64,000 nt of DNA from Delphinus delphis (taxonomy: Eukaryota; Chordata; Mammalia; Artiodactyla; Delphinidae), in assembly GCF_949987515.2 (NCBI RefSeq), contig NC_082684.1, positions 120,074,080-120,138,079 of the forward strand, in the 5' to 3' direction. The notes beneath the pieces were generated by a model. The model did no database searches. It saw only the letters and a list, made by a program, of their open reading frames with translations, and was not told where the DNA came from. A program made the translations under genes and the position numbers. Of the stretch, positions 22,456 through 34,953 are shown piece by piece (position 1 is the stretch's first letter; every line of letters begins with the position of its first letter).

Positions 22456-25400
22456 TTCCCTCTCCATGTGGCCTTTTGAGTAGACTTGTGGCCAGACCCA
22501 CAGAAGAAGAAGCTGGACTTGAACTTCCTTGCTGACATGTCTTCAATTCAGGTGAGCAACAGAGATTGTCAGGCATCGCCAATTCCCACCCCCACATCCT
22601 CAGGTGCAGCTTGGGGGTCTTTGCCCCCAGACCAACCAGCTGCACGGAGGGGTCCCAGCTCAGCCCTAGCAAGCCGTGTCAGCCACCCCTCCCAATGGAA
22701 TTGTCCTCAGAACAGCAGGACTAGGGGCTGCAGGACACTCCAAAAGTGGTCCACCCAGATGTCCCTCCCTGACGCCTAACAGTTAGGGGCTTGCATCCTC
22801 CAAGCCTTCTGGGAAGTGTCTGGGGATTGGGGTGCAAGCCTAGCATCCACACAGATTTTCCAAGCCACGGTGAACCCTGCTTGAGGCCTCATGCAAAAAG
22901 ACAGGCAAGTCTGGAATAGCGGGAGGCTGCTCAGGAGAAAGGGTCACAGTGGCTTGGGCATGAATTCTGGGACAGCACACTGTGGGAGGGTGCTTGGCCC
23001 TCGAGGGTTCTGACATGCTGTTCCCCAGGCCTGGGTTAAGTTAGGCTCTCCAGGTGGATCGATATTCATATCTGAGGCCAGTACTTTCTTTCCATAAGAA
23101 CTTGTCGTATGATTTAGAAAGACAAACAGGCCAGCTACCATTTCATTTTCACCTATTTGAAAGCCTCCCTCCAAGCCCAATTCTACTGACTCTCATGAGG
23201 ATTTTGTGCTGGGTTCAGAGCCAGTTCAATACCCCATTCCCAGCTCCTGCTGGAAGGAAGCTTGCAGCTCGCCATTAATTTACACTCTGGGCTCTTGACT
23301 CCTTCTCCTTGGGTATCTTTTCCCCCAGGGATGGCTGGTGCTGGCACACACTTTAAAAGAGAGGAAAGTGGGCCTAAGTTTCCATCATGCTGCAAAGCAG
23401 AACCATCTGTTGGTGGTTTCTCTGTTGGAATGAAGTCCTGGAGAGAGCGTTTACCAACGAAGAGTTGGCACCTCAAAGACACAAGTTCTTGGTCCCAGTT
23501 CCAGCTTGTCCCTGGGCCAGAGCATTCCACAGGAGGCTGGTGGTTTACTTCCACCAGCCAAGTCTTGGCTAATCCTGGTGATGCATGGAAGTTTCTCCAT
23601 CAAGGGGGCATCCTGTGGAAAGGCAGGTATGGAGTCCTTATAGCCACGGGTATCTGAGTAGAACTTACTTGCTCTGCTCACAAAGACTTTCTGCAGACAC
23701 CTGCTCAAACCCTTATAAAACTGCAGGAGGAGGTTAGGTGGTCATGGAGCAAGCTGACCAGGGCCACCACATCACACAACCTGGGGCAACATTCACACTG
23801 TGCTCTGAGTGCATGGCACCTCCTGGAGTTGCACAGTGCACAACCTGGAAAGCTGTAGGTTGTGGGCCTATCTAACAGCAGGTGAGACTCAGATTTAGGC
23901 CATTGGCCTCTAATTCCATTTTCTTTCCTTTGCTGTCTTTTCTTTGCTGAGGTACCTTCTGGAGTACCTCTTTGGGTTTGACAAGATGCCTGATGCCTAA
24001 ACTCCCTAATATTGAGTTCCTTTACCTGAAAACTTAGGCTAAAATATCTACTTCCATTGTTGGGATGAGTAAATGACATAATGCAGGAAATGTACCTGGT
24101 CCAAGGGCCTAGGTCTTAGTGAGAACTTGGGAAATAAAAGCAGCTATTGATACTGCGGCTGCTGCTACTGTGAGAATAATATTCATTATAAGTATTCGTG
24201 CCCATTATTATTTTGATCATCTTTCCAAAGCAGATGCACCTTCCCCTCAGGGTGGTGAGGATCTCAGGCTCCTAGCACCACACCTGCACAGATTAGGGAT
24301 TCCCTCTCTCTTCCTTTTCTTTCCTAAGTGCCTGAGGTCCAGATCATACTTTGTAGAGTTGGTGAGATCAGAAGGACCCAGGTCAGCTAAGGCAGGATAA
24401 GCCACCTGGTGGGTTCAGGAGTGAAATGGTCGAGAGCTTCTGGGTAAGAGGCCCTGTAGCCCTCCCTTCTCCCTACCGTGTCACATGGGTCTTGATGGAC
24501 AGAACTTGCCTCCACTAAACCGAGCAGTTGCTGAACTCCTGTCCCGACTTGTGCCTGGAGCAGGCCTGGTACCTATGTGTCACACACCATAAACCAATGG
24601 ATGAAGGAGCAAGTGAATGATGAGAGGAGGACCCCTCCCCCGACTTCGGTTCAGCATGATTTCACTTCTTTTTTGACAGCAAACAATAGGGTGTGTCTGC
24701 TCTGTGCCATGCACAGTGCCAGGCTGGGACACTAAGACAAATCCCACATGCCCGTGGCCTTGGCAGCTCACATCTAAGCAGGGAGAGTTCCAGGCCTGCT
24801 CTGCTTCCTCCTCCAAGCCCCTGGGCAGACACATTGCCCAGATTCCCTGAGACAGCCATGAGTTTTGGTGGCTGCTGGGGAGTGGGGTGAGGGGACAGGA
24901 CAGCCATTGACCTCTCTCCTGCTCTTTGCCCACCATTCCCTCTGTGCTCCATCCCCTCTTTGTGGTGACCGTGAGTATGTGCCCCGGCTCCCCCAGGCTT
25001 GGAGGAGCTAAGCGCCCAATTCCACCTGGGGCGGTAAGGAGGGAGGTGTCTTCTGAGGTAGAGACAGGGTAAACACAGAGAAAAAAGCACAAACCAGAAC
25101 AGATGTCAGAAACATATAAACACACATATAAACACTCACAGCTGTGCCGAGCATGTCCACCAGGGTGACAAGAAGCCAGGAATGATTAAAGTGACCAGAT
25201 CCCAGTGACCCAGGGTCCTCTCCCCGCGACCTCCCCTCACACACCTCTCTTCAGCTCCTCTTGGGTCTTCACACTCAGTGAAGTGAGTCTTTGGTGCTGC
25301 TACGAGACTCTTGGCTTTATAGCCTGGCCTGCTCCCCACCCCCATGCATGCAGAGAACGGGACACCTTGCCTGGCAGCCGACTCTTACAGCTGAGGCACC

Positions 25401-25566
25401 CTGACAGTCCACCAGGGATGCCCAAAATACTCAACACGAAAGCAGTGTGAAGCCAGATGTCACAAGCACAGAGGCAGACAGAATCAGCACTCAATGTAAA
25501 TGAGTGAGGCAGGCTGGGAATAGGCACGAGGGCGTGGTGGGGCCTACGGGAAATGGAGAGCCCAGG
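22456..25566. other. No gene recognised
   Basis: About 3 kb of unique-looking DNA. A MIR-like trace may lie around 24100-24200. Open frames of 120-181 codons (23262-23657 plus, 24580-25125 minus) overlap frames on the other strand and have no known domain. Confidence 0.4.
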
Positions 25567-25758
25567 CTCTACCTCAGTTGTCCTCCAACTCTAACTGGCA
25601 TCACAATCCCCTGGGGGGCTTGTTAGAAGCTCTGCTGGGCCCCGCTCCTGTGTTTCTGACACAGTAGGTCTGGGTTTGAAAATGTGCATTTCTAACCAGT
25701 GTCCAGGTAACCTGATGCAGCTAGTTGGAGACCCGGTTTGAGGACGACTGCCCTACCT
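25567..25758 (+). mobile_element. MER5A-like hAT-Charlie MITE with 8-bp target duplication
   Basis: The element (25575-25750, 176 bp) has terminal inverted repeats: CAGTTGTCCTC at the left and GAGGACGACTG at the right. Inside it, 'aactggcatcacaatcccctg' and 'ctgatgcagctagttggaga' fit the MER5A order. It is flanked by CTCTACCT (25567-25574) and CCCTACCT (25751-25758), the 8-bp duplication expected for hAT, with one mismatch. It is too short to encode transposase. Confidence 0.85.
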
Positions 25759-27400
25759 GAAGGAAGTGTGGGTTCCCCAGTGCCAGCCTGCAGTTGCCTT
25801 GGGGAATACAGCCTAATGCTGCCAGATCTCTCAATTTTTCAGAAGCCAGAACTGAAGATTTTAATGTAAAACTTCTCAATTTTTAAAATTGGTAACTAAA
25901 TTCAAAAAATGTGAAACACTGTTGTGGACTAGTAAAGTATATCCACAATTTGAATTGGACTCACAGCTTTCCACACAGGGAGCTGTGTATTGGTGTGTAT
26001 GCAGGAATTAAGGGGACCCCTTAATTCCTGACAATATCTGTGCCCACAGACTCCTATCACCACGTGTTCCCCAGGAGCTGAGAGCCTTGTTGGAACTTCC
26101 TGTTACCCTCATCCTTGCTGCTTGCAAAACAATGAAGACTGGTTGCTCTGTCTTACAAGCCTCTGCCATGAGAGGGAACAAAAAGGCCACCCATCCTAAA
26201 ATGATTACCACTGACTTCTGGACCACAGATAATTAAGCAGTGGGGCAACCACTGCAGGCCACCCTGGGCCACGTTGACTGAGCAAGAAGCCAGGAGTGCT
26301 GTGCCAAGCGGGAGACTCAGAGGCCTCTGCAGTAACAGTAGCCCAGTAAAGTGACTGGCAGCTCAGCTTTCAGGCTCAGAGGCTTGAGATGATCTGAAGG
26401 CAGGTCAGGATAAAAGCATCTGCCTCCCTGGGCCTAGGATGGCAGAGGGCGCACCCTCCCAATAGGGTGGCACATCTGGCCTCAAGGTGGGTCCCCAGAA
26501 ACCCATGTAGGCTGGCTGCTCCTGCTGGCATGCCCTCTCCCAGCCATTCCCTCACCAACTTCTCGTATACTACAACACAACAACAACAAAACAAAACAAT
26601 TAGTAACTCTGAGCACATCTAGGACTTTGGGGTCTTGGAGCTTTACTTTCTGTTGAGTGATAATTATCTCCAGGGAAGAAAACACACAAAATATGGCACT
26701 CTTAGGCTGCTTCCCCATCCCATTCCCCACACGACCAGAGAGCATGGTGCAGGGACAGCCTACTGCCTGAGCTGAAGAAACTGCGAGACACATCAGGTCA
26801 GCTGTGCGGAAACCACTCATTAAACCAGTTTACAAACTGGTTGGTTAAAAACTCCTCCTCCATGCTAGGTTTTTTTAGCCTTGCCTCATTTGATTTTCAG
26901 AATGAAGGGTTTCCCAGCTTTTTTGGAAGGTTAACAGTGGTCATATGTAAAGTGTTCCTAGGCCTGGAGATGAAAGTTTAATACTAATTCATGTTAACAT
27001 GAAGAAATAGAGGGAAACTTCCATTCTTTGACGTGTCAGGGGTCGGGATGTAGAGTGTCCACACTACTGTCATCTGTGCCCAGAAGATTAGCTCCCCTCG
27101 GGTGAGCACCATCAGAGGGATGCCAGGAATTGGCAACAGGTTTGTTCTAGTCACTGTCTCACTCTCATACTCCAAAGGATTGTCTTAGGGGAGCAGGAAG
27201 ACGTGTTCTTAAACATGCAAAGCCATATGACCATTTGAGATTTTAACAGGAGCTCCTTTCCAGTGTCTGTGTCTCAGAGGGCCCTACAGGCTGGGACGGT
27301 TCGAGATTTGGTGAAAATGTGTCCAGCACACAAACTGAGGGAGGACCATCAGCACAGCACATTCAACGGACACATTTTGACAGGTGATATCAGAAGCTAA
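25759..27400. other. No gene recognised
   Basis: Unique-looking sequence, average GC. Nothing seen beyond chance frames. Confidence 0.4.
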
Positions 27401-27404
27401 TGTG

Positions 27405-27760
27405 TTAGTCAGGGTTCTCTGAGAAACAGAATCAATAGGATGTGCGTATGTATCCGTCTCTTTATCTCTATCTCTATCTCTAACTCTATAGAGAGATTTA
27501 TTTTGAGAAATTGGCTGACGTAATTGTGGAGGCTGGCAAGTCCAGAATCTGCAGGGTGGGCTGGCAGGCTGGAGATGCAGGGAAGAGCTGATATTTTGGC
27601 TTGAGTCCAAAGGCCATCTGCAGGCAGGATTCCTCTTCCTCAGGGCAGGCAGTCTTTTTCCTCTCAAGGCCTTCACTGACACGTGCCTTGAAACCAACAG
27701 GACGAGTACTCTGGGTATCTCCATGGGCTGCCCTGGTGGGCTTTTTGTCAGCTCTAAGCC
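27405..27760 (+). mobile_element. Old interspersed repeat, first half, sense
   Basis: 'gtgttagtcagggttctctg', 'agaaacagaatcaataggat', a short (TCTATC)n stretch, 'gagatttattttgagaaatt' and 'ggaggctggcaagtccagaa' are the start of a very common mammalian repeat. I cannot give its name with certainty (L1M- or LTR-associated). The second half is not found in this orientation next to it; see 28165-28330. Confidence 0.6.
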
Positions 27761-28164
27761 TTGGTCACCCTCTCATGGCAAACAGGCCTGAGCTTCCCGT
27801 AGCATTTGTGCTTTAGGAGTAAACATGTAGCCAGGTGTCCAGGCCTTCCATGCAGAAAATCAAGGCCCACAGCCAGGTTTTCCCCAGGGGGTTGTGATAT
27901 ACCTGCCTGTGTGCTCCCTGGGTGTTGTCACATCACCAGCAGATGTATCAGCAAGATGGTTCTGGTCGTGAGGCAACACATAACACCCAGAACCCAGGTG
28001 TGGAATCTGGGTGTTGCAACTTGAGAGGGTGAAATTTCAAGGGAAATGAGTGAGGGCCCTCCGTTCAGGACCTCCCAGGGCCTGGCAAGTCATCCCCGCT
28101 GGAGCAGCACACACCACCTCGGCTCACCAATGTCTTCTGGGAGGCCCACCCCCCAAACATTGCC

Positions 28165-28330
28165 CAGTTCTAAACAGTGATAATTAATTCTATGTGTCAA
28201 CTAGGCCATGGTACCCAGATATTTAGTCAGTATTTTTTAGATGAGATTAATATTTCCATCAGTAGACATTGAGCAAAGCAGCTGACCCTCCATAAAGCGG
28301 GTTTTCTGCATGACCTGTGTCTGAAATCAC
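28165..28330 (-). mobile_element. Same old repeat family, second half, antisense
   Basis: On minus: 'ccctccataa' reads as 'ttatggaggg', then 'ctgatggaaatattaatctc', 'aaatatctgggtaccatggc', 'ctagttgacacatagaatta'. This is the end of the family whose beginning lies at 27405-27760 on the other strand. Another piece of this end occurs at 42690-42770 on plus. Confidence 0.6.
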
Positions 28331-29150
28331 TCGCACACCCAGTCTCATTCACTCTTACACACTTGGCACAGTACAGCCCACACTCTAAGCCCCAACAACT
28401 AGTTGTTGATGAGAGATGCTGTATGAACGAAACATATTTGTCCAGTGGGCCCGTAGAGCCAGCCCCTGGGCTGGGTGGCGGCAGCAGTGGGCCTCCAGAG
28501 GCAGCTTCTCTTTGCTGTCTGGTGGGCACAGTAAAGTTACAGTGAAGGTGAAGGTCTTTGCTCACAAATGACCATGGGGTAAGCTACCTTCTGTATGGTT
28601 CAGACACCTTCAGTCGGCATTTTGCAAACCAAACACCCCTGGACCTCAGTGAAATTTGACTGGCCCCTGCCTGTGGGTTGGGCCTTGCAGAGCCTGGAGT
28701 GAGTGGATGAGTAGGGTGCAGGGGAGATTACATTTGGTGTCTCCTTGTCCCCCCCAAGGGAGCAAGGCCCACTGCCGTGGCCTCCTAGTGTATCTCATGG
28801 GGAGGCATCCTGGTGGCCGACCTCAGTGCCACCTGGAGTTCTCACACAGGCCCAGGGTGTGGGTGTGTTGACAGGGTTGGTGGAAGCCAAGAGGAGGATC
28901 TTCTCTCCAAGCTGGCCAGTGCTGAGACCTTCCCCAGGGTGGGCTGTCTCCTGGCTGAGAAGCAAGAGCCTGACTCTTTTTCCCATAAAGTTCCACCCAC
29001 CATAGGCAGAGTCCCATGTGAGAAAGAATCACAGAACCCACCATCACAGTTGTTACAAGCTCTTGGTCCACCCCAGAGTCAGGTTGGGAGGGAGAGGGAA
29101 AGTGGCACAGCAAAGGATGGTGGGAAACCCAGGAGGCTTGAGTAAAGGCT
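28331..29150. other. No gene recognised
   Basis: Unique-looking sequence; overlapping chance frames on both strands at 28.8-29.2 kb. Confidence 0.4.
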
Positions 29151-29250
29151 CTGGTTCCCTCTGTCACCAGCTGTGGCTTTGGTCAGGTTCCTGGATCAGG
29201 CTGGGTCTCAGTTACCTGGTCTGTGAAGTGGGAGCTCCATGCAAGGCGCT
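29150..29250 (+). mobile_element. MIR SINE remnant, sense
   Basis: 'accagctgtggctttggtca', 'tgggtctcagttacctggtc' and 'tgtgaagtgggagctccatg' follow MIR order. Confidence 0.5.
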
Positions 29251-29399
29251 GCCCATGAGACGATGGGAGGCACAGTACATGAGGAACATTGCAGCTCATA
29301 GAGCCCACCCTCTACCCATAAATCCTGGGTATCGAATGAACACACGGAGTTCTGGTCAATCGAGACGTCATTGTCCTTTAGCTGGTCTGTTTGTTCAGT

Positions 29400-29490
29400 C
29401 CAATAAAATGTTCACTTAGCACCTATCATGTCCTAGGCACTTTACTAGATTCTGGTAATACTGAGGTGAAAAGATGGGATCCTTGCCCTG
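29400..29490 (+). mobile_element. L2-like remnant
   Basis: 'cacttagcacctatcatgtc', 'ctaggcactttactagattc' and 'gggatccttgccctggagca' follow the familiar ancient LINE2/MIR end. Orientation relative to the family is uncertain. Confidence 0.45.
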
Positions 29491-29880
29491 GAGCAACAAT
29501 TTTCAAACTTTTTGATTTCAAAACCTCTTTACTCTCTATTTTCCAAAATAGCAACAATAATAACAACAAAAATTAATGTGAAGAGTGGCATGGTTTCACG
29601 TTTTCACTAATGTAAAATAAATTCCACAATCTTTTTAAATGTTTAGTTTAATAGAAGGCAGCTGGAGTCACAGATCTGCTTCTGCATTGTGTTTCCTGAT
29701 AAATCCCGTAATGTGGCCTTTGGAGAAAATAAGATGAAGAAGGGAAATAACATCTTAGTGTTATTATGAGAGTAGTTTTGACCTAGTGGGGACCACTGGG
29801 AGTCCCTAGACATTCTGAGAATTGCCATGGTAGAGCACTGGGTATTATTGTAAGGAAATGTACTGCCCCTTGAAGACAAT
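29490..29880. mobile_element. Old DNA-transposon-like repeat
   Basis: 'ttcaaactttttgatttcaaaacc' (shown in parts), 'gaagagtggcatggtttcac', 'gaaggcagctggagtcacag', 'atctgcttctgcattgtg' and 'gacattctgagaattgcc' match a widespread mammalian repeat that I remember but cannot name. No coding capacity. Confidence 0.5.
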
Positions 29881-29973
29881 TTTGGTTGTCTTATTATTTG
29901 GGTGAACTGTTATTTGAGCCTAGAATCTAACTCCATTTTACATATAAACACAAAGTAAATTTTGTGGGGTTTT

Positions 29974-30332
29974 TTTTAACATCTTTATTGGAGTATAATT
30001 GCTTTACAATGGTGTGTTAGTTTCTGCTTTATAACAAAGTGAATCAGCTATACATATACATATATCCCCATATCTCATCCCTCTTGCATCTCCCTCCCAC
30101 CCTCCCTAGCCCACCCCTCTAGGTGGTCACAAAGCACCGAGCTGATACCCCTGTGCTATGCGGCTGCTTCCCACTAGCTATCTATTTTACATTTGGTAGT
30201 GTATATAAGTCCATGCCACTCTCTCACTTGGTCCCAGCTTACACTTCCAACTCCCCGTGTCCTCAGGTTCATTCTCTACATCTGTGTATTTATTCCTATC
30301 CTGCCCCTAGGTTCTGTAGAACGATTTTTTTT
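29974..30332 (-). other. L1 3' UTR and tail
   Basis: Begins after the ORF2 stop and ends in 'gttaaaaaaaa' on minus. The phrases 'aatcagctatacatatacat' and 'cactttgttataaagcagaa' are typical of artiodactyl L1 3' UTRs. The tail is short (8-12 A). Confidence 0.85.
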
Positions 30333-33300
30333 TTAGATTCCATATATATGTGTTAGCATACAGTATTTATTTTTCCCTTTCTGACTTACTTCACTCTGTA
30401 TAACAGTGTCTAGGTCCATCCACCTCACTACAAATAACTCAATTTCATTTCTTCTTATGGCTGAGTAATATTCCATTGTATATATGCGCCAAATCTTCTT
30501 TATCCATTCATCTGTCAATGGATACTTAGGTTGCTTCCGTGTCCTGGCTATTGTAAATAGAGCTGCAATGAACATTGTGGTACATGACTCTTTTTGAATT
30601 ATGGTTTTCTCAGGGTATATGCCTAGTAGTGGGATTGCTGGGTCATACAGTAGTTCTATTTTTAGTTTTTTAAGGAACCACCATACTGTTCTCCATAGTG
30701 GCTGTATCAATTTACACTGTCACCAACAGTGCAAGAGGGTTCCCTTTTCTCCACACCCTCTACAGCATTTATTGTTTGAAGATTTTTTGATGATGGCCAT
30801 TCTGACAGGTGTGAGGTGATACCTCATTGTAGTTTTGATTTGCATTTCTCTAAAGATTAGTGATGTTGAGCATCCTTTCATGTGTTTTTTGGCAATATAT
30901 ATATCTTCTTTGGAGAAATGTCTATTTAAGTCTTCTGCCCATTTTTGGATTGGGTTGTTTGTTTTTTTGATATTGAGCTGCATGAGCTGCTTATAAATTT
31001 TGGCGATTAATCTTTTGTCAGTTGCTTCATTTGCAAATATTCTCTCCCATTCTGAGGGTTGTCTTAGTGTTCTGCCTTTGTTTTCCTCTATGAGTTTTAT
31101 AGGGTCTGGCCTTACACTTAGGTCTTTAATCCATTTTGAGTTTATTTTTGTGTATGTTAGGGAGTGTTCTAATTTCATTTTTTTACATGTAGCTGTCCAG
31201 TTTTCCCAATACCATTAATCGAAGAGGCTGCCTTTTCACCGTTGTATACTCTTGCCTCCTTTGTCAAAGATAAGGTGACCATATGTGCATGGGTTTATCT
31301 CTGGGCTTTCTATCCTGTTTCATTGATCTATATTTCTGTTTTTGTGCCAGTACCATACTGTCTTGATTACTGTGCCTTTGTAGTATAGTCTGAAGTCAGG
31401 GAGACTGATTCCTCCAGCTCTATTTTTCTTTCTCAAGATTGTGTTGGATTTTTGGGGTCTTTTATGTTTTTATACAAATTGTAAAATTTTTCATTCTAGT
31501 TCTGTGAAAAATGTCCTTGGTAGTTTGACAGGGATTGTATTGAATCTGTAGATTGCTTTGGGTAGTAGAGTCATTTTCATAATGTTGATTCTTCCAATCC
31601 AAGAACATGGTATATCTCTCCATCTGTTTGTATTGTCTTTAATTTCTTTTATCAGTGTCATAGTTTTCTGCATACAGGTCTTTTGTCTCCTTAAGTAGCT
31701 TTATTCCTAGGTATTTTATTCTTTTTTGCAGTGGTAAATAGGAGTGTTTCCTTAATTTCTCTTTCAGATTTTTCATCATTAGTGTATAGGAATACAAGAG
31801 ATTTCTGTTCATTAATTTTGTATCCTGCTACTTTACCAAATTCATTGATTAGCTCTAGTAGTTTTCTGGTAGCATCCTTAGGATTCTCTATATATACTAT
31901 CATGTCATCTGCAAACAATGACAGCTTTACTTCTTCTTTTCCAATTTGGATTCCTTTTATTTCTTTTTCTTCTCCGATTGCTGTGGCTAAAACTTCCAAA
32001 ACTATGCTGAATAAGAGTGGTGAGAGTGGACAACCTTGTCTTGTTCCTGATCTTGGAGGAAATGGTGTCAGTTTTTCACATTTGAGAACGATATTGGCTG
32101 TGGGTTTTTCATATATGGCCTTTATTATGTTGAGGTAAGTTCCCTCTATGCCTACGTTCTGGAAGGTTTTTATCATAAATGGGTGTTGAATTTCGTTGAA
32201 AGCTCTTTCTGCATCTATTGAGATGATTATATGGTTTTTCTTCTTCAATTTGTTAATTTGGTTTATCACATTGATTAATTTGTGTATACTGAAGAATCCT
32301 TGCATTCTTGGGATAAACCCCACTTGATCATGGTGTATGATCCTTTTAATGTGCTGTTGGATTCTGTTTGCTAGTATTTTGTTGAGGAGTTTTGCATCTA
32401 TGTTCATCAGTGATATTGGCCTGTAGTTTTCTTTCCTTGTGACATTTTTATCTGGTTTTGTATTAGGGTGATGGTGACCTTGTAGAATGAGTTTGGGAGT
32501 GTTCCTCCCTCTGCTATATTTTGGAAGAGTTTGAGAAGGATAGGTGTTGACTCTTCTCTAAATGTTTGATAGAGTTCGCTTGTGAAGCTATCTGGTCCTA
32601 GGCTTTTGTTTGCTGGAAGATTTTTAATCACAGTTTCAATTTCATTGCTTGTGATTGGTCTGTTCATATTTTCTATTTCTTCCTGGTTCACTCTTGGAAG
32701 GTTGTGCTTTTCTAACAATTTGTCCATTTCTTCGTGGTTGTTTTTTGGCATATAGTTGCTTGTAATAATCTCTCATGATCCTTTGTATTTCTGCACTGTC
32801 AGTTGTTACTTTTCCTTCTTCATTTCCAATCCTATTGATTTGAGTCTTCTCCCTTTTTTTCTTGTTGAGTCTGGCTAATGGTTATCAATTTTGTTTAACT
32901 TCTCAAAGAACCAGCTTTTGGTTTTATTGATCTTTGCTATTGTTTCCTTCATTTCTTTTTCATTTATTTCTGATCTGATCTTTATGATTTCTTTCCTTCT
33001 TCTAACTTTGGGGGTTTTTGTTCTTCTTTCTCTAATTGCTTTAGGTGTAAGGTTATGTTGTTTATTTGAGGTGTTTCTTGTTTCATGAGGTAGGATTGTA
33101 TTGCTATAAACTTCCCTCTTAGAACTGCTTTTGCTGCATCGCATAGGTTTTGGGTCTTTGTGTTTTCTTTGTCATTTGTTTCTAAGTATTTTTTTATTTC
33201 TTCTTTGATTTCTTCAGTGATCTCTTGGTTATTAAGTAGTGTATTGTTTAGCTTCCATTGGTTTGTATTTTTTACAGATTTTTTTCTGTAATTGATATCT

Positions 33301-33983
33301 AGTCTCATAGCATTGGGGTCAGAAAAGATACTTGATATGATTTCAATTTTCTTAAATTTACCAAGGCTTGATTTGTGACCCAAGATATGATCTGTCCTGG
33401 AGGATGTTCCATGAGCACTGAAGAAGAAAGTGTATTCTGCTGTTTTGGGATGGAATGTCCTATAAATATCCATTAAGTCCATCTTGCTTAATGTATCCTT
33501 TAAAGCTTGTGTTTCCTTATTTATTTTCATTTTGCATGATCTGTCCATTGGTGAAAGTAGGGTGTTAAAGTCCCCTACTATGATTATGCTACTGTCAATT
33601 TCCCCTTCTATGGCTGTTAACATTTGCCTTATGTATTGAGGTTCTCCTATGTTGGGTGCATAAATATTTACAACTGTTATATCTTCTTATTGGATTGATC
33701 CCTTGATCATTATTTAGTGTCCTTCTTTGTCTCTTGTAATAGTCTTTATTTTAAAGTCTCTTTTGTCTGATATGAGAATTGCTACTCCAGCTTTCTTTTG
33801 ATTTCCATTTTCATGGAATATCTTTTTCCATCTCCTCACTTTCAGTCTTTTTGTGTCCCTAGGTCTGAAGTGGGTCTCTTGTAGACAGCATATATATGGG
33901 TCTTGTTTTTATATCCATTCAGCTAGTCTATGTCTTTTGGTTGGAGCATTTAATCCATTTACATTTAAGGTAATTATCGACAT
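30333..33983 (-). pseudogene. L1 ORF2 (endonuclease / reverse transcriptase), multiply broken
   Basis: ORF2p nicks target DNA and reverse-transcribes L1 RNA. It starts at ATG 33983-33981 (M-S-I-I-T-L-N-V-N-G-L-N-A-P, the usual endonuclease start) and is stopped at once by TAA at 33911-33909, about codon 25. Endonuclease text VGDFNTLLSPMDRS follows near 33570. The frame then moves: frame of 33983-32982, a second frame at 33144-32407, a third at 32407-31691 with the reverse-transcriptase motif [10 protein letters not shown] (FADD at about 31915-31904) and [14 protein letters not shown], then back to the first frame from about 31673. The C-terminal Cys-rich motif [15 protein letters not shown] is near 30765-30721. 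The end at 30333 gives about 1,217 codons, close to the family's usual length. At least three frameshifts and several stops make it non-functional. Confidence 0.9.
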
Positions 33984-34059
33984 GTATGTTCCTATTACCT
34001 TTTTCTTAATTGTTTTGGGTTTGTTATTGTAGGTCTTTTCCTTCTCTTGTGTTTCCTGC

Positions 34060-34953
34060 CTAGAGAAGTTCCTTTAGCATTTGTTGTAAAGCTGGATTGG
34101 TGGTGCTGAATTCTCTTAGCCTTTGCTCATCTGTAAAGGTTTTAATTTCTCCATCGAATCTGAGTGAGATCCTTGCTGTGTAGAGTAATATTGGTTGTAG
34201 GTTTTTCCCTTTCATCACTTTAAACATGTACTGCCACTCCCTTCTGGCTTGCAGAGTTTCTGCTGAAAGATCAGCTGTTAACCTTATGGGCATTCCCTTA
34301 TATGTTATTTGTTGCTTTTCCCTTGCTGCTTTTAATGTATTTTCTTTGTATTTAATTTTTGATAGTTTGATTAATATGTGTCTTGGCATGTTTCTCCTTG
34401 GATTTATCCTTTATGGGACTCTCTGCACTTGCTGGACTTGACTGACTATTTCCTTTCCCATGTTAGGGAAATTTTCAACTATAATCTTTTGAAATATTTT
34501 CTCAGACCCTTTCTTTTTCTCTTCTTCTTCTGGGACCCCTATAATTTGAATGTTGGTGTGTTTAATGTTGTCTAAGATGTCTCTAAGACTGTCCTCAATT
34601 ATTTTCATTCTTTTTTCTTTATTCTGCTCTGCAGTTGTTATTTCCACTATCTTATCTTTCAGGTCACTTATCTGTTCTTCTGCCTCAGTTATCCTGCTAT
34701 TGATTCCTTCTAGAGAATTTTTAATTTCATTTATTGTGTTGTTCATCATTTTTTGTTTGCTCTTTAGTTCTTCTAGTTCCTTGTGAAATGTTTCTTGTAC
34801 TTTCTCCAATCTATTTCCAGCATTTTTGATCATCTTTACTATCATTACTCTGAATTCTTTTTCAGGTAGACTGCCTATTTCATCTTCATTTGTTTGGTCT
34901 GATGGGTTTTTACCTTGCTCCTTCATCTGCTGTGTGTTTCTCTGTTTTCTCAT
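34060..34953 (-). pseudogene. L1 ORF1 (RNA-binding chaperone) with one internal stop codon
   Basis: ORF1p is the trimeric nucleic-acid chaperone that coats L1 RNA in the cytoplasm. The frame opens with ATG at 34953 and continues in one frame to the stop at 34060, 298 codons, except for a TAA at 34413-34411, roughly codon 181. The part before the stop has a charged, Glu/Lys-rich coiled-coil region (about residues 50-130, with NRLEKVQETFHKELEELK near its start), then the RRM-like part (NIQIIGVPEEEEKK, about residues 135-148). After the stop, still in frame, come the C-terminal-domain phrases MPRHILIKLSK and RREWQYMFKVMK. A single substitution in a C-terminal tyrosine-type codon is the simplest explanation. 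No frameshift is seen, so this ORF decayed less than ORF2. Confidence 0.88.

Noticed and set aside
24580..25125. 181-codon open frame on minus with hydrophobic start
   Set aside because: Overlapped by a second minus frame of similar length and a plus frame; no signal-peptide or domain pattern that I trust.
31731..32138. 135-codon plus-strand frame inside the L1
   Set aside because: Antisense shadow of the reverse-transcriptase region of ORF2.
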